Assembly: GCA_024213275.1 (NCBI GenBank)
Contig: JANAVG010000005.1
Location: forward strand, 206,616 to 270,615
DNA from: Rossellomorea sp. BNER
GTDB taxonomy: Bacteria; Bacillota; Bacilli; Bacillales; Bacillaceae_B
Reading direction: 5' to 3'
DNA: 64,000 nucleotides
A model generated the notes under the pieces. That model searched no databases. It was not told the origin of the DNA and saw only the letters and a list, made by a program, of their open reading frames with translations. The position numbers were made by a program, and so were the translations under genes. Positions within the stretch are counted from its first letter, which is position 1; every line of letters starts with the position of its first letter. Below are positions 26,093-34,646 of the stretch, one piece after another.

Positions 26093-27970
26093 TCACACCA
26101 TTACTTTACAAATATCATTCGTAAACTCTACTGGATCCTGGATTGGTAATCCTTCAATAAGAAGAGCTTGATTGTACAGTAGATTCGTATATAAACTAAG
26201 CTTTTCTTTATCATTTTCGAAAGAATCTTTTAATGATTGGAAGACCTCATGGTTTGGATTAATTTCTAGCACCTTGTCCGCTTTTACGTTTTGGTTATTC
26301 GGCATGGCATTTAGAACTTTTTCCATTTCAATAGAGACCTCGCCATCAGTAGATAAACATACTGGATGAGTCTTTAGTCGTTTTGACACTTTGACTGCCT
26401 TAACCTTGTCGGCTAATACATCCTTCATATAGTCAAAGAGCTCTTTGTTTTCCTGTTGCTCTGAATCGGTATTACCTTGGCTATCCTCTTCAATCCCTAG
26501 ATCACCGCTGGATACCGATTTGAACTCTTTCTCTTGATAATTCATAAGCATTTTAATGGCGAACTCGTCAATGTCGTCTGTGAAGTATAAAATCTCAAAG
26601 CCATTTTCTGATAACATCTCTGTTTGTGGAAGCTTTTCAATTCGTTCATTCGTTTCGCCTGTTGCATAATAAATATACTTTTGATCCTCTGACATTCTGG
26701 ATACATATTCATCTAATGTCACAAGCTTTTTCTCTTTCGAAGAGTAGAACATTAGTAAGTCTTTCAACACATCTTTATCCTGTCCAAAATCATTATAGAC
26801 ACCGAATTTCAATTGTCTACCAAATGATTGATAAAACTCTTCATACTTATCGCGGTCATCTTTTAATAAACTTTCCAATTCACGCTTAATTTTGTTCTTA
26901 ATATTCTTAGCAATAAACTTCAATTGTTTATCCTGTTGTAAAATCTCTCTGGAAATATTTAAGGATAAATCCTCAGAGTCTACCATTCCTTTAACAAAGC
27001 TAAAATAGTCGGGTAGTAGATCTGAGCATTTGTCCATAATCAATACACCGCTAGAATACAGCTCTAAGCCTTTTTCAAATTCCTTTGAATAATAGTCAAA
27101 AGGAATCTTCTCTGGAATAAATAGAATCGCGTTATATCTTACAGTACCATCGACACTGATATGAATATGTTTGATGGGCTTGTCAAAACCGTAATGTTTT
27201 TCGTTATAAAAATTCTCATATTCTTCTGGGGTAAGCTCATTTTTATTCTTTCTCCAAATTGGGACCATACTGTTTAAAACTTGTTCTTCTTGATAGTCTT
27301 CGAACTCATTATCGCTACCCTCGATAGGTCTGCTGCTAGTCACATCCATTTTAATCGGGTAGCGGATAAAGTCAGAGTACTTTTTAATAATCGCTTTTAA
27401 TCGATACTCTTCTAAAAATTCATCGTAGTTCTCTTCTTCTGTATTCTCTTTGATTTTAAGAATAATTTCTGTACCGACAGAATCCTTATCAGATGACTCG
27501 ATTGTGTATCCATCTGTACCATTAGATTCCCATTTGTAGGCATCCTCGCTTCCCAATGCCTTACTACTCACCGTAACAGCATCTGCTACCATGAATGCTG
27601 AATAAAACCCTACACCAAATTGACCAATAATATCATGGCCATCCTTTGATTCATTATCTTTTTTAAAAGCTAACGAACCACTCTTTGCAATCGTTCCAAG
27701 ATTGTGTTCAAGCTCTTCCTTTGTCATGCCAATCCCGGTATCGGTGATCTTCAATGTTCTATTTTTCTTATCTGCCACTACTTTTATGTAGTAGCTGTCT
27801 TTATTAAAACTTAAAGAATCATCCGTTAACGCTTTGTAATAGATTTTATCAATCGCATCACTTGAATTAGAAATAATCTCTCTTAAAAAGATCTCTTTTT
27901 GAGAATAAATTGAGTTGATCATCATTTCTAACAATCTTTTAGATTCTGCTTTAAATTCCTGTTTTATCAT
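26093..27970 (-). CDS. htpG: Chaperone HtpG (Hsp90)
   Basis: The ATG at 27970 gives 625 residues, the standard HtpG length; the upstream TTG is the ribosome-binding region. The N-terminal GHKL ATPase motifs are clear: [30 protein letters not shown] and [15 protein letters not shown]. The middle and C-terminal domains follow with [14 protein letters not shown]. It is a cytosolic ATP-dependent dimeric chaperone. A CIRCE operator and a sigma-A promoter lie directly upstream, so HrcA control is predicted. Monocistronic. Confidence 0.97.
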   Translation of the reverse strand: MIKQEFKAESKRLLEMMINSIYSQKEIFLREIISNSSDAIDKIYYKALTDDSLSFNKDSYYIKVVADKKNRTLKITDTGIGMTKEELEHNLGTIAKSGSLAFKKDNESKDGHDIIGQFGVGFYSAFMVADAVTVSSKALGSEDAYKWESNGTDGYTIESSDKDSVGTEIILKIKENTEEENYDEFLEEYRLKAIIKKYSDFIRYPIKMDVTSSRPIEGSDNEFEDYQEEQVLNSMVPIWRKNKNELTPEEYENFYNEKHYGFDKPIKHIHISVDGTVRYNAILFIPEKIPFDYYSKEFEKGLELYSSGVLIMDKCSDLLPDYFSFVKGMVDSEDLSLNISREILQQDKQLKFIAKNIKNKIKRELESLLKDDRDKYEEFYQSFGRQLKFGVYNDFGQDKDVLKDLLMFYSSKEKKLVTLDEYVSRMSEDQKYIYYATGETNERIEKLPQTEMLSENGFEILYFTDDIDEFAIKMLMNYQEKEFKSVSSGDLGIEEDSQGNTDSEQQENKELFDYMKDVLADKVKAVKVSKRLKTHPVCLSTDGEVSIEMEKVLNAMPNNQNVKADKVLEINPNHEVFQSLKDSFENDKEKLSLYTNLLYNQALLIEGLPIQDPVEFTNDICKVMV

Positions 27971-28004
27971 TAAATTTTCCCCTCTCAATAAGATTAGTCT
28001 TACA

Positions 28005-28031
28005 TTAGCACTCTATCTACTTGAGTGCTAA
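28005..28031 (-). promoter_or_regulatory. CIRCE operator (HrcA binding site) upstream of htpG
   Basis: TTAGCACTC (28005-28013), nine spacer bases, GAGTGCTAA (28023-28031): a perfect CIRCE inverted repeat. It lies just downstream of the -10 box and 35 bases before the htpG start. Confidence 0.95.
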
Positions 28032-28040
28032 CCCACTATT

Positions 28041-28070
28041 TTAATAACATAGTCTTTCGTTTTTTGTCAA
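28041..28070 (-). promoter_or_regulatory. Sigma-A promoter of htpG
   Basis: On the minus strand TTGACA (28065-28070), an 18-bp spacer and TATTAA (28041-28046). The CIRCE element overlaps the expected transcription start. Confidence 0.75.
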
Positions 28071-28187
28071 TATTCAGGCTGATTATCACAGCAAGGAAAT
28101 AGGGAAGCAAAGGAATAAATAATGATTCATTCCCCCATTCACCCAAATATGCATATGCTGATTCTATACAATAGAGGAGGTATGCAA

Positions 28188-29390
28188 ATGTTTAGATTTC
28201 CAAATCGAATTCCACGATTTATCCCAGTGAATCCTTATGTTCAACCTAATATGTTCTACCGTCAACAGCCGAGTGTTCAGGAGGTCATGCAGACACTTCG
28301 TTCCCAGCATAATAATTTATATAATCAATTCGAGCAAGCCGGAATGAACCGTAATCTCGTGGACTATATTTTTTCTCTTGTTGTGAGCTTTACACTGAAT
28401 GAAGCAAATACCAACCAATCGGCTAACCAAATCTACAATCAATTCCAAAATCGAATCCCTTGGCTTAATCTACTTTTTAGACAATATAATATTTCACAAA
28501 ACGTTGTAGATCGAGTTTTAGTAAGAGTCATTCAGATTACGTTAAATGCTATCGGAAATGGAGGAGGTCAACCGGGTCAAGGGTGGTCAGATTGGGAAAA
28601 CCTCGGGGGGACCCTTACATCAGGACCGGCCGTTTCTTCTTGGCAACCAAATCGACTTGATGTTTTTGCAAGAGGAACGGACCAAAGTCTCTACCATATT
28701 TGGTGGAATGGACGGAGATGGAGCAATTGGGAAAGCCTTGGTGGGATATTAACATCAGCACCGGCTGCCGTTTCCTGGGGACCAAATCGTATCGATGTTT
28801 TTGTTAGAGGGACCGACGATAGCCTCTACCATAAATGGTGGAACGGAAGCAGCTGGAGTGATTGGGAAAACCTTGGTGGAACATTAACGAGTAGCCCTGC
28901 TGTCTCTTCCCGCCGCACAAATCAATTAGACGTTTTTGTCAGAGGAACCAATCAAAGGCTTTATAAGAAATCATGGAATGGTTCTCGTTGGGAAGATTGG
29001 GAAGAGCTTGGCGGCCAATTAACATCGGCACCAGCAGCTGTGTCTTGGGGGCCGAACCGTATTGATGTGTTTGCAAGAGGACAAAATCGAGACTTAATTC
29101 ACAAATGGTGGAATGGCTCTAGATGGAGTAATTGGGAGAGCCTTGGAGGAGTCCTCACATCAGCTCCTGCTGTGTCTTCCACACGTCCAAACCGACTACA
29201 GGTATTTGTAAGAGGAACAAATAATGAACTCTATTTAAAAACGTGGAACGGTTCTCGCTGGTCAGATTGGCAAAATCTTGGAGGCTCACTAAACTCTGAA
29301 CCAGCGGCAGTGTCTTGGGGACCAAACCGTATCGATGTATTCGCAAGGGGGCAAAATCGAAACCTTATTCATATGTATCGAGAGCGGTAG
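28188..29390 (+). CDS. PLL-type lectin-like beta-propeller protein (DUF346 repeats)
   Basis: The ATG at 28188 is chosen by GAGGAGG seven bases upstream. The 400-residue product has a helical N-terminal domain (about 25-120) and then six repeats of about 46 residues with the pattern W-x2-WE-x-LGG...P-AV-S...N-x-ID/LD-VF-RG...L-h-k-WWNG. The pattern matches the PLL/DUF346 propeller family, some of which bind fucose. The last blade stops after LIHMYRER, and the N-terminal [10 protein letters not shown] strand could complete it. Even blades share [13 protein letters not shown], odd blades AVSS. There is no signal peptide. Confidence 0.85.
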   Translation: MFRFPNRIPRFIPVNPYVQPNMFYRQQPSVQEVMQTLRSQHNNLYNQFEQAGMNRNLVDYIFSLVVSFTLNEANTNQSANQIYNQFQNRIPWLNLLFRQYNISQNVVDRVLVRVIQITLNAIGNGGGQPGQGWSDWENLGGTLTSGPAVSSWQPNRLDVFARGTDQSLYHIWWNGRRWSNWESLGGILTSAPAAVSWGPNRIDVFVRGTDDSLYHKWWNGSSWSDWENLGGTLTSSPAVSSRRTNQLDVFVRGTNQRLYKKSWNGSRWEDWEELGGQLTSAPAAVSWGPNRIDVFARGQNRDLIHKWWNGSRWSNWESLGGVLTSAPAVSSTRPNRLQVFVRGTNNELYLKTWNGSRWSDWQNLGGSLNSEPAAVSWGPNRIDVFARGQNRNLIHMYRER

Positions 29391-29555
29391 GGGTAGCTGT
29401 AGAGGAGTGGGGGCATTTTGAGGAAGGTGTAACACTGAGAAAAGTTTAGAGGAGAATAGATCAACGACAATGGCTTTTGATGGCCTGCTCGTATATTCTC
29501 CAATTCAAGTGTTGAACGGCCCATTGTTAATGCTATTACTATTTTTCTTTAGCAA

Positions 29556-29592
29556 TTGAAAATGCCTCTAATTGGGGGCATTTTCTTTTTTA
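29556..29592. terminator. Bidirectional terminator
   Basis: GAAAATGCCTC pairs with GGGGGCATTTTC between convergent genes, with T-runs on both strands. Confidence 0.8.
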
Positions 29593-29618
29593 TGCAAATG
29601 ACAAGCTCTCTCAATTAT

Positions 29619-30164
29619 TTATAAACTAAATTCTAATTGTATATCTAAAGGCTCTTTTTCATAGATCTCCTGGTTAATCTCTATTGCAAATGTACAACCT
29701 ACTGCTAAATAGAAATGTTGCGTTTCTTCTGAAGGGTGTGCAGCTATATAAAGCTTTTTAGCACCAAGTTGTTTCGCATTCACACAGCATAGCTCAAACA
29801 TTTTCTTACCTAGACCACCATTTCTGAAATCATTAGACACATGAATATAGGAGAGTTCTAGATATTCTTTAGTGCTACCAAACAATTCACCTTCTACACT
29901 TGCAAAACCTACTAAATTGCTATCAACAAAAGCTCCTATTACAACTCCTCCAGATTGCACACAATTTTGCAACGATTGGATGACAAGGGCCTTTTTTTCG
30001 TCATTCCATTGCTCAACAAAGTGGTCCTCTTTAAAACTGTATTGATCGTTTTCTTTAAACAGTACGCGATTTGTCTCTTGATACCGATTGAAGGTTTCTA
30101 AAAGAGACGTCTCTAAATTATTCCTATCCAGTATTTTAAATTTTACATTATTAAATTTTTTCAT
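29619..30164 (-). CDS. GNAT-family N-acetyltransferase
   Basis: The 181-residue protein has the GNAT core: a strand (LSYIHVSNDFRNGGLGKKMFELC) with the acetyl-CoA pyrophosphate loop R-N-G-G-L-G-K, then QLGAKKLYIAAHPSEETQHFYLAVGC. The substrate cannot be read. The start has GAGGGGG upstream. It is a single gene. Confidence 0.88.
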   Translation of the reverse strand: MKKFNNVKFKILDRNNLETSLLETFNRYQETNRVLFKENDQYSFKEDHFVEQWNDEKKALVIQSLQNCVQSGGVVIGAFVDSNLVGFASVEGELFGSTKEYLELSYIHVSNDFRNGGLGKKMFELCCVNAKQLGAKKLYIAAHPSEETQHFYLAVGCTFAIEINQEIYEKEPLDIQLEFSL

Positions 30165-30247
30165 GAATAATCCCCCTCGCTATTAAGCTAGCTGTCACCC
30201 GTAATTTCCCAAAGAAAATAATAATAAAAAAATGAACAGTTTATTCG

Positions 30248-30272
30248 AACCGTTTTTAACTCCCCTTCGTTT
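30248..30272 (+). promoter_or_regulatory. Putative ECF sigma promoter 1
   Basis: AACC at 30248-30251, exactly 16 bases, CGTTT at 30268-30272, 39 bases before the lipoprotein start. The same motif with the same spacing lies at 32312. AACC/CGT is the classic ECF -35/-10 signature. Confidence 0.6.
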
Positions 30273-30310
30273 CCTTTTATTGAAGAAAATATTTTAAGGA
30301 GGAGTCTATC

Positions 30311-30784
30311 ATGAAAAAGTGGAGTTGGCTATTAACCTTTCTTTTAACAGCAATTCTTGTTGGTTGTAGTGCAGAAGAAAACACAAAGGATAAACAGACA
30401 AGTGATCAAGCAGAAGAGGTCTCTAACGAACCTGTATCAGCACTGAAGTTGATAGAAGATGAAAAAGCAGGAAAATATCTTGCAGACGCAGACGGTATGG
30501 CACTTTACTACTTTGCCAAAGATAAGCCAAATACAACAAACTGTAAAGGGGAATGTCTTGAAAATTGGCCTGCCTTCTATGCAGAAAACCTTGAAGTTCC
30601 TGAAGGTTTTAACAAAGATGACTTTAGCACAATTACACGCGAAGACACTGGTGAAAAGCAAACAACCTATAAAGGCTACCCACTTTACTACTTTGTAAAA
30701 GATACAGCATCTGGTGATGTAAACGGACAAGGGGTTAAAGACGTTTGGTTTATTGTAAACAGTGAAACAACTTTTGCACCATAA
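30311..30784 (+). CDS. COG4315 family lipoprotein (Lipoprotein_15 repeats)
   Basis: The 157-residue protein has a lipoprotein signal ending LTAILVGC (Cys near residue 19) and two copies of the small repeat: YLADADGMALYYFAKDKPNTT...CKGECLENWPAF and ...TYKGYPLYYFVKDTASGDVNGQGVKDVWFIV. The CxGxCxxxWP motif is typical of this family. Function is unknown; the family is often near ECF sigma factors and redox proteins. A terminator follows. It lies just before the sigma/anti-sigma operon and has a predicted ECF promoter. Confidence 0.88.
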   Translation: MKKWSWLLTFLLTAILVGCSAEENTKDKQTSDQAEEVSNEPVSALKLIEDEKAGKYLADADGMALYYFAKDKPNTTNCKGECLENWPAFYAENLEVPEGFNKDDFSTITREDTGEKQTTYKGYPLYYFVKDTASGDVNGQGVKDVWFIVNSETTFAP

Positions 30785-30799
30785 TACATGCTCTTTAAG

Positions 30800-30832
30800 G
30801 AACTGCCACATGTTTGGCAGTTCTTTTTTTTC
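30800..30832 (+). terminator. Rho-independent terminator
   Basis: GAACTGCCA pairs with TGGCAGTTC around a 6-base loop, followed by T9. Confidence 0.9.
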
Positions 30833-30909
30833 CCCACTTACATTTTACCACCACCTCGTTTATGATTAATAATTATTAAAACGTTTTCAATAAGGGAGAG
30901 AATTTGGCA

Positions 30910-31494
30910 ATGAACTCTAAAACGGACGAGGAACTCATTGAATTAATTGTCCAAAATCATCGCCCAGCACTTGAAGAACTGTATGACCGCTATGTAAAGC
31001 TTGTCTACAGCTTCTCCTTAAAAATGACTAAGGGTGACACAGAGAGAACGAAAGAAATTACCCAGCAAGTATTTCTTCGTCTTTGGACGACAAAACGAAC
31101 CTACAGTTCAGCACAAGGAAAATTTGCGAACTGGCTTCTCACCATTACCCGAAACATAGCTATCGATCTCATTCGTAAAGAACAAAAACACCCGGGAATG
31201 CTTCAATTAGAACCAAATGAATGGCGTCAAATGCAAGATCAACAAACAGAAGATGTAGTACAACAGGTTTCTAGAAATCTATTGAAGCACCAAATTCAAG
31301 AAGCAAAACAACACCTCTCTGCACCACAGCAGCGCCTTATTAATTTATTATACTGGGAAGGCTACTCCTTAAGCGAAATTGCAGAACTTGAACAAAAGCC
31401 ACTCGGCACAATTAAAAATCGGCTGCATCAAGCCTTAAAAAAACTGCGGAATTATTTAAGTGAAGAAACAGGAGGGATTCGGCATGGAAAATAA
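30910..31494 (+). CDS. Sigma-70 family (ECF-type) RNA polymerase sigma factor
   Basis: With the ATG at 30910 (AGGGAGAG upstream; a TTG two codons earlier is possible) the product has 194 residues. Region 2 is YDRYVKLVYSFSLKMTKGD...ITQQVFLRLWTT...FANWLLTITRNIAIDLIRK, and region 4 is LINLLYWEGYSLSEIAELEQKPLGTIKNRLHQALKKLR read as two adjacent motifs. There is no region 3 or 1.1. The next gene, overlapping by 11 bases, encodes its anti-sigma factor. It likely drives the two flanking lipoprotein genes. Confidence 0.93.
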   Translation: MNSKTDEELIELIVQNHRPALEELYDRYVKLVYSFSLKMTKGDTERTKEITQQVFLRLWTTKRTYSSAQGKFANWLLTITRNIAIDLIRKEQKHPGMLQLEPNEWRQMQDQQTEDVVQQVSRNLLKHQIQEAKQHLSAPQQRLINLLYWEGYSLSEIAELEQKPLGTIKNRLHQALKKLRNYLSEETGGIRHGK

Positions 31495-32236
31495 ATGCGA
31501 AAACCTGTCTTTATATATCATCGAGGAGCTTTCTGAACATGAAAAAGAGCAATTTGAACTTCATCTTAAAACATGTATCCATTGCCAGAATGAAATAGGC
31601 TCCTTACAGGATACTTGGCAGATGCTTTCTTATGATATCGAAGAAACTGACGTCCCCGAATCACTAAAAGCAGAAGTAATGGACTTTATTTTTGAGGAAA
31701 ACAAGACACCACCGCAGACTCAAGGGGGAGTAGATAAAAAACATAATCTTTTTGAGCGATTGAAATTAATCTTGACCAAGCATTTCTCACCATTATCTTT
31801 GGGCATTATGGCCGTCTTAGTAATGGGCCTTATAGGGTTAATCTGGAATAACCTTCAAATGAAGGATACCATTATAGCATTAGAAAACAAAGCGGTTTCA
31901 CCTTCTCAAATTGTTAAGACATTTGATTTAAACGGTCAGGATTTTGCTGCTTCGGCAAACGGAATCGCCTACCTTCTTCAAGAAGGTCAAGACACCAGCC
32001 TTGTCATTGAGTTAAACAATATGCCAAGGACAAATGATGATGAAGTATACCAAGTGTGGCTGTTAAAGAACGGGAATCGACAAAACGCCGGGACTTTAAA
32101 GCCTGATCAAAACGGAAATGGCTTGATCACCTACCGCCTACCAAAAAATCAATCGTTTGATGATATTGGGATTACACTAGAGCCGAATCCAAATAACACG
32201 GAACCTCAAGGTCAAAAAGTGATGGGAACCTCTTAG
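31484..32236 (+). CDS. RskA-type membrane anti-sigma factor
   Basis: The ATG at 31484 follows AGGAGGG. The 250-residue product has a zinc-binding anti-sigma N-terminus (EHEKEQFELHLKTCIHCQNE: H-x3-C-x2-C), one membrane helix (about 100-122, LSLGIMAVLVMGLIGLIW) and an extracytoplasmic RskA domain (NNMPRTNDDEVYQVWLLKNG...TLEPNPNNTEPQGQKVMG). It would hold the sigma factor at the membrane until regulated proteolysis. Overlap with the sigma gene indicates translational coupling. Confidence 0.9.
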   Translation: MENKCENLSLYIIEELSEHEKEQFELHLKTCIHCQNEIGSLQDTWQMLSYDIEETDVPESLKAEVMDFIFEENKTPPQTQGGVDKKHNLFERLKLILTKHFSPLSLGIMAVLVMGLIGLIWNNLQMKDTIIALENKAVSPSQIVKTFDLNGQDFAASANGIAYLLQEGQDTSLVIELNNMPRTNDDEVYQVWLLKNGNRQNAGTLKPDQNGNGLITYRLPKNQSFDDIGITLEPNPNNTEPQGQKVMGTS

Positions 32237-32311
32237 AAATCTTCTATAGACGTTATTTGTGAAAAAACAAATCAGAGGTAAGACTTTTGTCTCGTTTTTA
32301 CATCATATGCA

Positions 32312-32336
32312 AACCGATATCTTCTTTTATTCGTTT
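32312..32336 (+). promoter_or_regulatory. Putative ECF sigma promoter 2
   Basis: AACC at 32312-32315, 16 bases, CGTTT at 32332-32336, 36 bases before the start of the YVTN/cupredoxin gene; the same motif and spacing as at 30248. Confidence 0.6.
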
Positions 32337-32371
32337 ACTAAAATGATGAGAATAAAAGGAGGTATCTTTTC

Positions 32372-33793
32372 ATGATGAAACATAACCTATATGCTATGAT
32401 CGTTCTTGTTACACTATTACTGTTAGTTGTAAGTGCATGTAGCGGTGTACAAAACGGCCAGCCTAAAAATGATGAGAAGGGTAAAATTGCAGGTACAGCT
32501 AAAAAATCGGTGAAGACCAAAATTGAGCAAACCCCATTGATCTATGTGAACAATCGGGAAGCAAACACCGTTCAAGCCATTGATCCAACAACCTATAGTG
32601 TTATCAGTACATTAAAGGTAGGAGAAAAACCTACATATGTTCAAGTCACCCCTGATGGCAGCTATACCTATGTGGTTAACAGTCAATCAGAAGATGTTTC
32701 CATAATTGATACCAAAACAAATAAAGTGGTAAAAACCATTCCTGTTGGGAAATCTCCAAAAGGAGTAAACTTTACAACAGACGGGAAATTAGCCTATGTA
32801 ATAAACGAAGGGGAAGATACTGTAACGGTGATTGATGTTACTCAAATGAAGAAGATTACGGTGATTAAAACAGGAAAATTTCCTCACAACGGGATTTCTA
32901 GCCCAGATAGCAGCAAGTTTTATGTGACAAATACAGCTTCCAATTCGATATCCGTTATTGATACAGAAAGTCAATCTGTTATCGATACAATTGAAGGTGT
33001 AAATGATCTTCCGCATAATTTAACCATTACACCAGATGGAAAAACACTATGGGTAACTCTAACGAAGTCAAATGCCATAGGAATTGTTGATTTAGAAAAA
33101 GGGGAAATGGTTGAAACGATTTCTGTTGGAAAAGGTCATCACGTCATTGATTTAACGAATGATGGAAAATTTGCTTATGTTGCTAATATTGGAGACGATT
33201 CAGTTACAGTTATTGATACAACATCCAAAGAGGTGGTCAAATCCATTCATGTAGGGCAGGGTCCCCATGGAATAGCGATAACACCTAACAATAAAGAAGT
33301 TTATGTACCTGTCACTGAAAAAAATAAACTAGTTGTCATTGATACAACAACAAAGAAAGTCATTGAGACGATTGAAACAGACGCCTTTCCATTTTTTACA
33401 GCAACCATAGGAAGTCGTGGTACAGCCTATTTTACTAATGTATCAATGGAGAAGAGCCACCATTCAGAAGGAACTTCAAATGAAACGCAAAAAACTTCAA
33501 AAGACTCCCAAAAAGAGATGCTAAAAACCGTTGTTGTAAGCTCCCCTTTATTAAAAACAGGTAAAACATATTCTTTTACATTTAATGACCCGGGTGAGTA
33601 TGTTATTCATTGTGCCCCTCACCCCTATATGACAATGAAGGTTATGGTTAAAAATGGTGAAAGGATGGAGGAACAAACAGTAGAAATAAAAGACTACACA
33701 TATACACCAGAGGCACTTGAAATTACAACGGGTACAACGATAAAGTGGGTTAATAAGGATACTGTCCAGCATAACGCTGTAATTGAAAAATAA
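32372..33793 (+). CDS. Lipoprotein with YVTN beta-propeller and a cupredoxin domain in permuted order
   Basis: The 473-residue protein has a lipobox (LLLVVSAC), then about seven YVTN repeats of 42 residues (IYVNNREANTVQAIDP..., TPDGSYTYVVNSQSEDVSIID...) to about residue 355, a charged linker, and a copper-protein segment. The type 1 copper ligands C414, H417 and M420 (CAPHPYM) come first, and the strand that normally precedes them (YTPEALEITTGTTIKWVNKD, with H467 in QHNAV) comes last and ends the protein. It follows the anti-sigma gene and carries its own putative ECF promoter. It probably acts in copper or redox handling at the outer membrane face. Confidence 0.85.
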   Translation: MMKHNLYAMIVLVTLLLLVVSACSGVQNGQPKNDEKGKIAGTAKKSVKTKIEQTPLIYVNNREANTVQAIDPTTYSVISTLKVGEKPTYVQVTPDGSYTYVVNSQSEDVSIIDTKTNKVVKTIPVGKSPKGVNFTTDGKLAYVINEGEDTVTVIDVTQMKKITVIKTGKFPHNGISSPDSSKFYVTNTASNSISVIDTESQSVIDTIEGVNDLPHNLTITPDGKTLWVTLTKSNAIGIVDLEKGEMVETISVGKGHHVIDLTNDGKFAYVANIGDDSVTVIDTTSKEVVKSIHVGQGPHGIAITPNNKEVYVPVTEKNKLVVIDTTTKKVIETIETDAFPFFTATIGSRGTAYFTNVSMEKSHHSEGTSNETQKTSKDSQKEMLKTVVVSSPLLKTGKTYSFTFNDPGEYVIHCAPHPYMTMKVMVKNGERMEEQTVEIKDYTYTPEALEITTGTTIKWVNKDTVQHNAVIEK

Positions 33794-33802
33794 TGTTCGA
33801 TA

Positions 33803-33841
33803 GAAGAAGGCACTTATCTTGTTTTCATTTGCCTTCTTCTT
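33803..33841 (+). terminator. Rho-independent terminator
   Basis: GAAGAAGGCA pairs with TGCCTTCTTC, followed by a T-rich stretch. Confidence 0.8.
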
Positions 33842-33988
33842 CTGTTTTGTAACTAAACGACGACTTATCTTTTGACATCTAGGAATAGTTAATTCGAAAA
33901 CTTCAAATAAGTTACCGCCGTATGTCTTTATTTCTATAATTTAATTTGCATTTCATCTAAAAACTAAATGTTTAATTTTGTTACCACC

Positions 33989-34004
33989 ACATATGATACG
34001 GTTC
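33989..34004. repeat. Distal att-like direct repeat of the rlmH 3' end
   Basis: AC-A-TATGATACGGTTC here matches AC-T-TATGATACGGTTC at 39616-39631, at the last codons of rlmH: 15 of 16 positions, same orientation, 5.6 kb apart. Confidence 0.5.
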
Positions 34005-34064
34005 CCGTGACGAATCTTTACGAGATTTTATAAATCTTGCATTCTTAAAAAAAGAATGGCCAAT

Positions 34065-34625
34065 TTAACGATCAAGGTTCCGATATTCACTTGGTGAACA
34101 ATTTTTCAACCTGCGGAACACCTTATAGAAATTTGAAGGAGTCTGGAACCCAACGTCATAGCATATCTCAAGGTTTGTTCGGTCTGTATTTTTAAGAAGA
34201 TGTGCTGCTTTATCAACTCTTATTTTTTCTAGATAGGTACGTGGAGTTTCTAATGTTTCCTGTTTAAACAGTCGGTCAAGATAATAGGAACTTACACCGA
34301 CATAATTTGCAATATCCTGTAATACCAGCTTTTGTTTATAATGAGTAACTAAGAAGGCAATCACCGTTCTCACCAGCTTTGTATGAGGGGAATGTTCAAC
34401 TTCTGGCTGACATCTTTTACAAGCACGAAAACCAGCATTTTCAACATCATGGATATCATCGTAAAATTCCACATTTATTTTTTTCGGTTTCCTGGATCTG
34501 CAGGAAGGTCTACAATAAATTTTAGTCGTTTTTACAGCCGTATAAAATAGCCCATCATATTTTTGATCACACGCCATGATTTTCTCCCACATTTCTTCAA
34601 ATGAAAGATTTATATTAGTGCTCAT
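34065..34625 (-). CDS. adaA: AdaA-type methylphosphotriester-sensing transcriptional activator
   Basis: The 186-residue protein has the N-terminal Ada zinc domain: C38 (IYCRPSCRSRKPKK, the methyl-accepting cysteine), C42, C69 and C72 (FRACKRCQPE). The C-terminal half is an AraC-type pair of helix-turn-helix motifs (LQDIANYVGVSSYYLDRLFKQ, LEICYDVGFQTPSNFYKVFRR). In B. subtilis AdaA activates the alkylation response, with AdaB or AlkA usually alongside; here the partner is instead an ICL/PEP-mutase gene 21 bases upstream. RBS AAAGGAT. Confidence 0.92.
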   Translation of the reverse strand: MSTNINLSFEEMWEKIMACDQKYDGLFYTAVKTTKIYCRPSCRSRKPKKINVEFYDDIHDVENAGFRACKRCQPEVEHSPHTKLVRTVIAFLVTHYKQKLVLQDIANYVGVSSYYLDRLFKQETLETPRTYLEKIRVDKAAHLLKNTDRTNLEICYDVGFQTPSNFYKVFRRLKNCSPSEYRNLDR

Positions 34626-34646
34626 CGGACTTCTATCCTTTCCGGG

